64,000 bases of DNA from JAVBTR01 sp031556065. Lineage in GTDB: Bacteria; Bacillota; Clostridia; Christensenellales; Aristaeellaceae. The stretch spans positions 1 to 64,000 of the forward strand of contig JAVBTR010000078.1 in assembly GCA_031556065.1 (NCBI GenBank). The letters are read 5' to 3'. The notes beneath the pieces were generated by a model. It was not told the DNA's origin. It was given only the letters and a program-made list of their open reading frames with translations, and did not search any database. This document shows positions 60,082 through 64,000 of the stretch, piece by piece (position 1 is the first letter of the stretch; each line of letters begins with the position of its first letter). Position numbers and translations under genes: made by a program.

Positions 60082-61299
60082 GTGACGGATTTTGTAAGTA
60101 CGTGGAATTCAGGTTCGCTAACGACGCTTCCTCAGGGTCCCTTAGGCTTAATAGCCATGCGTGGCTGCGAAGAGCTGGGTGCTAAAATCAATGACTGGCT
60201 CATGAAGTGGCATGACAATTTGGAAACCGTGGATGAAACCCCATTGTATTCCGCGTTAGGCGTAGGCCGCGAGAATTTCCTGATCCAGCCTTATTGCCCC
60301 CGTTTTCAGACGGGCGAAGCCAAGGGCATGATCAAAGACTCAGTTCGCGGCTATGACATATACATTTTGTGCGATGTGGGAGCATATAATTGCGAGTACA
60401 AGATGTATGGCAAATCCGTTCCCATGTCGCCGGACGATCACTTTCAGGATATTAAGCGCATTATCGCGGCCATTGGCGGCAAAGCAAAGCGCGTTAACGT
60501 GATCATGCCCATGCTGTACGAAGGCCGGCAGCACCGCCGCAGCTCCCGGGAAAGCCTGGACTGCGCCATGGCTTTGCAAGAGCTGGAAAGCCTGGGCGTA
60601 AAGAACATTATTACCTTCGATGCCCATGATAACCGGGTGCAGAACGCTATCCCCATTTCCGGCTTCGAAAGCGTAATGCCCTCCTACCAAATCTTTAAGG
60701 CCCTGTGCCGTGAAGACAAGACCTTGAACATTGACAAATCTCACATGATGATCGTCAGCCCCGATGAAGGCGCGCTGGATCGGAATATTTTCTATTCTTC
60801 CGTTTTGGAAGTGCACATGGGCCTGTTCTACAAGCGCCGGGACTATACCCGCATTGTGGATGGCCGCAACCCCATCCTAGCCCATGAATACCTGGGCGAC
60901 GATGTGGAGGGCAAGGATGTGTTCGTGGCGGACGATATGATTGCTTCTGGCGATTCCATGCTGGATTTGGCCCGGGAACTGAAAAAGCGCAAGGCCAACC
61001 GTATTTTTGCGGCAGCCACCTTTGCCCTTTTCACCAATGGGTTGGATCAGTTCAACAGAGCCTATGACGAAGGCCTGATCGATAAGGTGATCTCTACCAA
61101 TCTTACCTATCGCACCCCGGAGCTTAAGGCTTCTCCCTGGTTTGTGGAAGCGGATATGAGCAAGTACATCGCCAATATTATCGCCACTTTGAACCATGAC
61201 CGTTCTTTGAGCAACCTCTTAAGCCCCTACAACCGCTTGAAGACGCTGCTGGGCAATTACGCGCAGGAACAGGCGGCTTCCGGCATCCGTTTGGTGTAA
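60082..61299 (+). CDS. prs: Ribose-phosphate pyrophosphokinase (extended form)
   Basis: This 405-aa enzyme makes PRPP from ribose-5-phosphate and ATP. The PRPP-binding loop DVFVADDMIASGDSML is present near residues 278-293, and RRSSRESLDCAMALQELE precedes FDAHDNRVQN. It is about 90 aa longer than usual, with an N-terminal extension. GTG start with GGAGAGG. A TATAAT lies at 60039-60044. Confidence 0.9.
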   Translation: MTDFVSTWNSGSLTTLPQGPLGLIAMRGCEELGAKINDWLMKWHDNLETVDETPLYSALGVGRENFLIQPYCPRFQTGEAKGMIKDSVRGYDIYILCDVGAYNCEYKMYGKSVPMSPDDHFQDIKRIIAAIGGKAKRVNVIMPMLYEGRQHRRSSRESLDCAMALQELESLGVKNIITFDAHDNRVQNAIPISGFESVMPSYQIFKALCREDKTLNIDKSHMMIVSPDEGALDRNIFYSSVLEVHMGLFYKRRDYTRIVDGRNPILAHEYLGDDVEGKDVFVADDMIASGDSMLDLARELKKRKANRIFAAATFALFTNGLDQFNRAYDEGLIDKVISTNLTYRTPELKASPWFVEADMSKYIANIIATLNHDRSLSNLLSPYNRLKTLLGNYAQEQAASGIRLV

Positions 61300-61303
61300 T
61301 AAG

Positions 61304-61810
61304 ATGATGAAATGCAAGGTACGTCCCGCGGTTATAGAAGATCTGGATGGGCTTTCCGAACTGAAGATCAGCTGCACCCGTGAAAATTACCGTGGCTTTT
61401 TCGAGTTTGCGCCGCTGAATGAGCAAAGCCTGGAAAGCACCAGTGCCTTCTTTTTAAAGATGCTGGCCAACCCGGATGCAAGGGTATTCCTTTTGGAAAA
61501 CCAGCAGAGCCTTGTAGGCTATGGGGTGGTTCGCAAGGTGGAAAATGAGCAGGGCCGGGCGGAAGGCGAAATTCTGGCCATGGATGTGCTGCCCAATGTG
61601 AGCATGGATGGTTTTCACACGCTGATTATCGCGGCGCTGGAAAGCATTGTGGATAAAGACATTCACCAGGTATTTATTTATTTGCTGAACAACAATTTCA
61701 AAACCCGGTTTGTGTTTGAGCATATTGGCTTTAAAAAGGACGGCGCGGCTATTACCCAGCTTATACAGGAAGAACGTTTCGAGCTGCTAAGGTATGTGTA
61801 CCAGGTATAG
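61304..61810 (+). CDS. GNAT-like protein
   Basis: This 168-aa protein resembles a GNAT fold (VFLLENQQSLVGYGVV strand; ILAMDVLPN; VFEHIGFKKDG), but the acetyl-CoA signature is weak, so it may have lost activity. It follows prs by 4 bp with little RBS, suggesting coupling. Confidence 0.6.
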   Translation: MMKCKVRPAVIEDLDGLSELKISCTRENYRGFFEFAPLNEQSLESTSAFFLKMLANPDARVFLLENQQSLVGYGVVRKVENEQGRAEGEILAMDVLPNVSMDGFHTLIIAALESIVDKDIHQVFIYLLNNNFKTRFVFEHIGFKKDGAAITQLIQEERFELLRYVYQV

Positions 61811-61879
61811 TATCATGCAAAGGGGCTGACACTTGATGAAAAGTGGACAGTCCCTTATTGCTAATAAAGGAGGACGCTT

Positions 61880-62800
61880 ATGCCATCTTATAAAAAGAGC
61901 ACTTTCAAAGGCGCGGCAGGGGAGACCATTTCCCAATACCTTTGGCAGCCACAGGGAGAAATAACCGGCGTGGTGCAATTGGTGCACGGCATGGCGGAGC
62001 ACATGGAGCGCTACGATGAAGCGGCTCAGGCGCTTTGCAAGGCATCCTTTTTGGTGGTGGGACATACCCACTCGGGCCACGGAAACGGCGCGCCTGTTAA
62101 AGGTTTCTTTGGGGAAAAAGAGGGGCTTGGGAATTTGCTGAAGGATATTCACAGGGTAAGGCTCCAAACCCAGGCCCAATACCCCAATATGCCGTATTTT
62201 GTGCTTGGCCATTCCATGGGAAGCTTTCTGGTTCGCTGCTATATGGAGGATTTCGGGGAGGGCTTAAGCGGCGTGGTGCTTTCGGGCACCGGGCATTTTG
62301 ATCAAAGCATCGTGAATATGGGCCTGATGATGAGCAATGTGATGATCTTCCTTGGCCAGGGAAAAAAGCCCGCTAAAATGATCGAGAAGGTTTCCTCCGG
62401 CGGCAATAACAAGCAGATTGCAGACCGGCGTACAGCGTTTGATTGGCTGTCCTCCGATCCGTTTCAGGTGCAAAAATACATAGACGATGAATACTGCGGC
62501 TTTACCTTTACCGCCTATGGCTACCATACCCTTTTCAGCGCCTTAAAGCAGCTTTCAAAGCATGAAAACCTGGATAAGATCCCTAAAGCCATGCCCATTT
62601 ACCTTTTTGCCGGCACCGATGATCCGGTTGGGGATTATGGCAGCGGCGTAGGCCTTGTGGCGAAGGAATTGCGGGACGCGGGAATCCAGAATGTAGACAT
62701 GCGCCTGTATAAGGATGGGCGACATGAAATGTTTAACGAAAAAGACAAGGAAACCGTATATGGGGATTTAATTCAATGGTTATATAATCATCTTGCATAA
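61880..62800 (+). CDS. Alpha/beta hydrolase, monoacylglycerol lipase-like
   Basis: A 306-aa serine hydrolase with nucleophile S112 in LGHSMGSF, a VHGMAEHMERY oxyanion-type segment (about 35-45), and a catalytic Asp/His near GTDDPVGDYG and DGRHEMFNE. It has AAAGGAGG. It likely releases fatty acids from monoglycerides or similar esters. Confidence 0.85.
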   Translation: MPSYKKSTFKGAAGETISQYLWQPQGEITGVVQLVHGMAEHMERYDEAAQALCKASFLVVGHTHSGHGNGAPVKGFFGEKEGLGNLLKDIHRVRLQTQAQYPNMPYFVLGHSMGSFLVRCYMEDFGEGLSGVVLSGTGHFDQSIVNMGLMMSNVMIFLGQGKKPAKMIEKVSSGGNNKQIADRRTAFDWLSSDPFQVQKYIDDEYCGFTFTAYGYHTLFSALKQLSKHENLDKIPKAMPIYLFAGTDDPVGDYGSGVGLVAKELRDAGIQNVDMRLYKDGRHEMFNEKDKETVYGDLIQWLYNHLA

Positions 62801-62822
62801 ACGCCGGTGATTAGGTAAAATA

Positions 62823-62882
62823 GGTACGGCAGTCGGATTTTTTATTTTATTTATAATGCACTTATGAAGGACTGCCTGTACC
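62823..62882. promoter_or_regulatory. Imperfect inverted repeat flanking a -10 element
   Basis: GGTACGGCAGTC (62823-62834) pairs with 62870-62882 apart from one bulged base. TATAAT (62852-62857) lies between them. It may be an operator around the promoter of the following gene. Confidence 0.4.
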
Positions 62883-62907
62883 CATTACGAAAACAAGGAG
62901 TGGAAGT

Positions 62908-63843
62908 ATGTTTGGATATCGACCAGACGGGCGGCGTGTGCGTAAAATGGACCCTATCGTCCAATTAACGCCCTACCTGATGCCGATGCGCTGTGATGCC
63001 CAGGTGTTCCTCCAGCAAAAGCTGGACTATGAAACCCTGGCGCGCTACATTGCGGATCAAAACAACAAGGGCCTGAAGATCACCTTTATGGAATTGGTAA
63101 TCGCGTCCTATGTCCGTGCCATTTCCCAGTACCCGGAAGTCAACCGTTTCATTATGAACAAGCAGGTCTATTCCCGTACCGAGCTGACTGCCTGCTTCAC
63201 CATGCTGCGCAACACGGCCGATGGCTCCATCGAAGAAACCACAGCCAAAATCAAGTTCGATCCTACGGACACCATTTACGATGTGGCCCAGCGGGTCAAA
63301 TACGCTGTGGAGCAAAACAGGGGCGAGGAAAGCGCCAATTTCACTTTGAAGCTGGCCCGGGGTATCATGAGCACACCCCTGCTGCCCAATGTGATCGTAG
63401 GCCTGTTTAAATTGCTGGACCGCTATGGCCTGCTGCCAGGGGTGCTGATCGATGCCATCCCCTTCCATACGGGCCTGTATGTAACCAACATGGCTTCCAT
63501 TGGTATGCATAGTGTGTACCACCATATTTACAACTTTGGCACCACCGGCATGTTCCTATCCATCGGCACAGTGGAACGCACCATTGTGATGGATGGCAAC
63601 GGCAATATCAAACGCAAAAGGGAACTGCCTGTGGGCATTACGGCGGACGAGCGGGTTTGTGCCGGGGCCATGTATGCCAAGCTGTTCGCCATGATGCTTA
63701 ACCACTTGAATCATCCAGAATTGCTGGAAGCGCCCCCGGAATCCGTAAGGTATGACGCGGGGTGTGAATACCATGTGGCGAAGCCCTCCAGGGAACAAAA
63801 CAGCCCTGGTGTTGTGGTTAGCGCACAAGGCGTGGAGGCATAA
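62908..63843 (+). CDS. E2-like acyltransferase domain protein, no lipoyl domain
   Basis: This 311-aa protein has the catalytic-domain fold of 2-oxoacid dehydrogenase E2/CAT acyltransferases. It lacks the lipoyl and peripheral-subunit domains, and no E1 or E3 genes are nearby. At the position of the catalytic DHRxxDG it has DERVCAG (247-253), losing both His and Asp. It may be a non-catalytic or altered enzyme. Good RBS (AAGGAG). Confidence 0.75.
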   Translation: MFGYRPDGRRVRKMDPIVQLTPYLMPMRCDAQVFLQQKLDYETLARYIADQNNKGLKITFMELVIASYVRAISQYPEVNRFIMNKQVYSRTELTACFTMLRNTADGSIEETTAKIKFDPTDTIYDVAQRVKYAVEQNRGEESANFTLKLARGIMSTPLLPNVIVGLFKLLDRYGLLPGVLIDAIPFHTGLYVTNMASIGMHSVYHHIYNFGTTGMFLSIGTVERTIVMDGNGNIKRKRELPVGITADERVCAGAMYAKLFAMMLNHLNHPELLEAPPESVRYDAGCEYHVAKPSREQNSPGVVVSAQGVEA

Positions 63844-63850
63844 ACCATTA

Positions 63851-63878
63851 AACGAGCAGCATTGCTGTTCGTTTTTTC
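63851..63878 (+). terminator. Terminator after the E2-like gene
   Basis: AACGAGCAGC (63851-63860) pairs with 63864-63873 with one G-U pair, followed by six Ts. Confidence 0.85.
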
Positions 63879-63958
63879 TTGCCAAAATGGCCCTATAGGA
63901 TGTATGATAGGTGCCATTAGGCTCGTTGAATAAGACAGATAAAGCGAAGGGGTATTCT

Positions 63959-64000
63959 ATGGAGATGATTTGGGAGGAACAGGCTGCTGCATGCCGTTGT
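63959..64000 (+). CDS. Start of a truncated gene at the window edge
   Basis: An ATG with AAGGGG about 7 nt upstream opens a frame of 14 codons (MEMIWEEQAAACRC) running off the window. The product is unknown. Confidence 0.5.
   Translation, partial: MEMIWEEQAAACRC

Noticed and set aside
60340..60816. 158-aa minus-strand ORF opposite prs
   Set aside because: Antisense shadow of a clear PRPP synthase; no RBS or motif.
61648..61656. Single exact DnaA box in the GNAT-like gene
   Set aside because: Isolated, with no neighbouring boxes, so probably chance.
62965..63525. 186-aa minus-strand ORF opposite the E2-like gene
   Set aside because: A codon shadow of a well-supported gene on the other strand; low-complexity His/Gln-rich protein without motifs.
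1..64000. CRISPR arrays, insertion sequences, prophage or rRNA
   Set aside because: No regularly spaced direct repeats, transposase, phage structural or integrase motifs, or rRNA-like stretches were seen.

Overview
The window looks like the replication-origin region of a Firmicutes chromosome, most likely class Clostridia. The reasons are the strong AGGAGG ribosome binding sites, a DnaA-trio origin next to dnaN, a parS site identical to the Bacillus ParB site, a CwlD-type amidase (usually found in spore formers), and the general gene families. Genus-level placement is not possible from the sequence alone. Genes are dense, with short intergenic gaps and several 4-bp start/stop overlaps. I see no rRNA, complete tRNA, CRISPR array, transposase or prophage.

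Layout. 0-1.3 kb: short repeats, an acetyltransferase and a small XRE regulator. 1.3-4.8 kb (minus): a membrane-anchored Hsp70-like ATPase, its coupled membrane partner, and a CwlD-like amidase. 4.8-5.3 kb: a DnaA-box cluster and the fba promoter. 5.3-13.3 kb: aldolase, a homocysteine methyltransferase family protein, a hybrid histidine kinase, a heparinase-like protein, and an aminotransferase/nucleotidyltransferase pair. 13.3-17.6 kb: a likely attenuated operon (promoter, 36-aa leader ORF and terminator ahead of a methyltransferase), followed by six small enzyme genes. 17.6-25.1 kb: a nucleoside/ribose uptake locus with a LacI-PfkB fusion regulator, two CUT1-type permeases, a binding protein, a nucleoside hydrolase and a ribokinase. 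25.2-28.2 kb: a YyaL-like protein and two divergent XRE regulators with shared operator-like repeats. 28.3-31.9 kb: recF, dnaN, the origin, and a NYN-LOTUS protein where dnaA usually sits. 32-39.3 kb: a GntR regulator, two glycosyltransferases, an ECF S component, a GH13 enzyme and glycogen phosphorylase. 39.4-45.6 kb: parS, addA (carrying a DnaA-box cluster inside its reading frame), a PHP phosphatase, a metallo-beta-lactamase fold protein, a DUF1858 protein and a ferritin-like protein. 45.6-46.9 kb: an orphan OadB/OadG-like pair. 47.1-55.1 kb: an unusual operon that joins importer-type permeases, an exporter-type adaptor and MacB-like permease, a propeller-binding-protein fusion, and a two-component system. 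55.2-64 kb: an unannotated 57-aa gene, lactate dehydrogenase, a DUF1538 transporter with a PII-like partner, trpS, prs, an acetyltransferase-like protein, a lipase-like hydrolase and a lipoyl-less E2-like protein.

The most notable signals are these. First, origin machinery is spread over about 37 kb: three DnaA-box clusters plus parS, with dnaA absent from its usual place. Second, there is a mixed import/export operon with no ATPase gene. Third, there is a leader-peptide attenuator. Fourth, a repeat family with three hairpins per copy changes sequence while keeping its pairing. Fifth, a transcription factor is fused to a sugar kinase. All assignments come from reading motifs and context; no database search was run.
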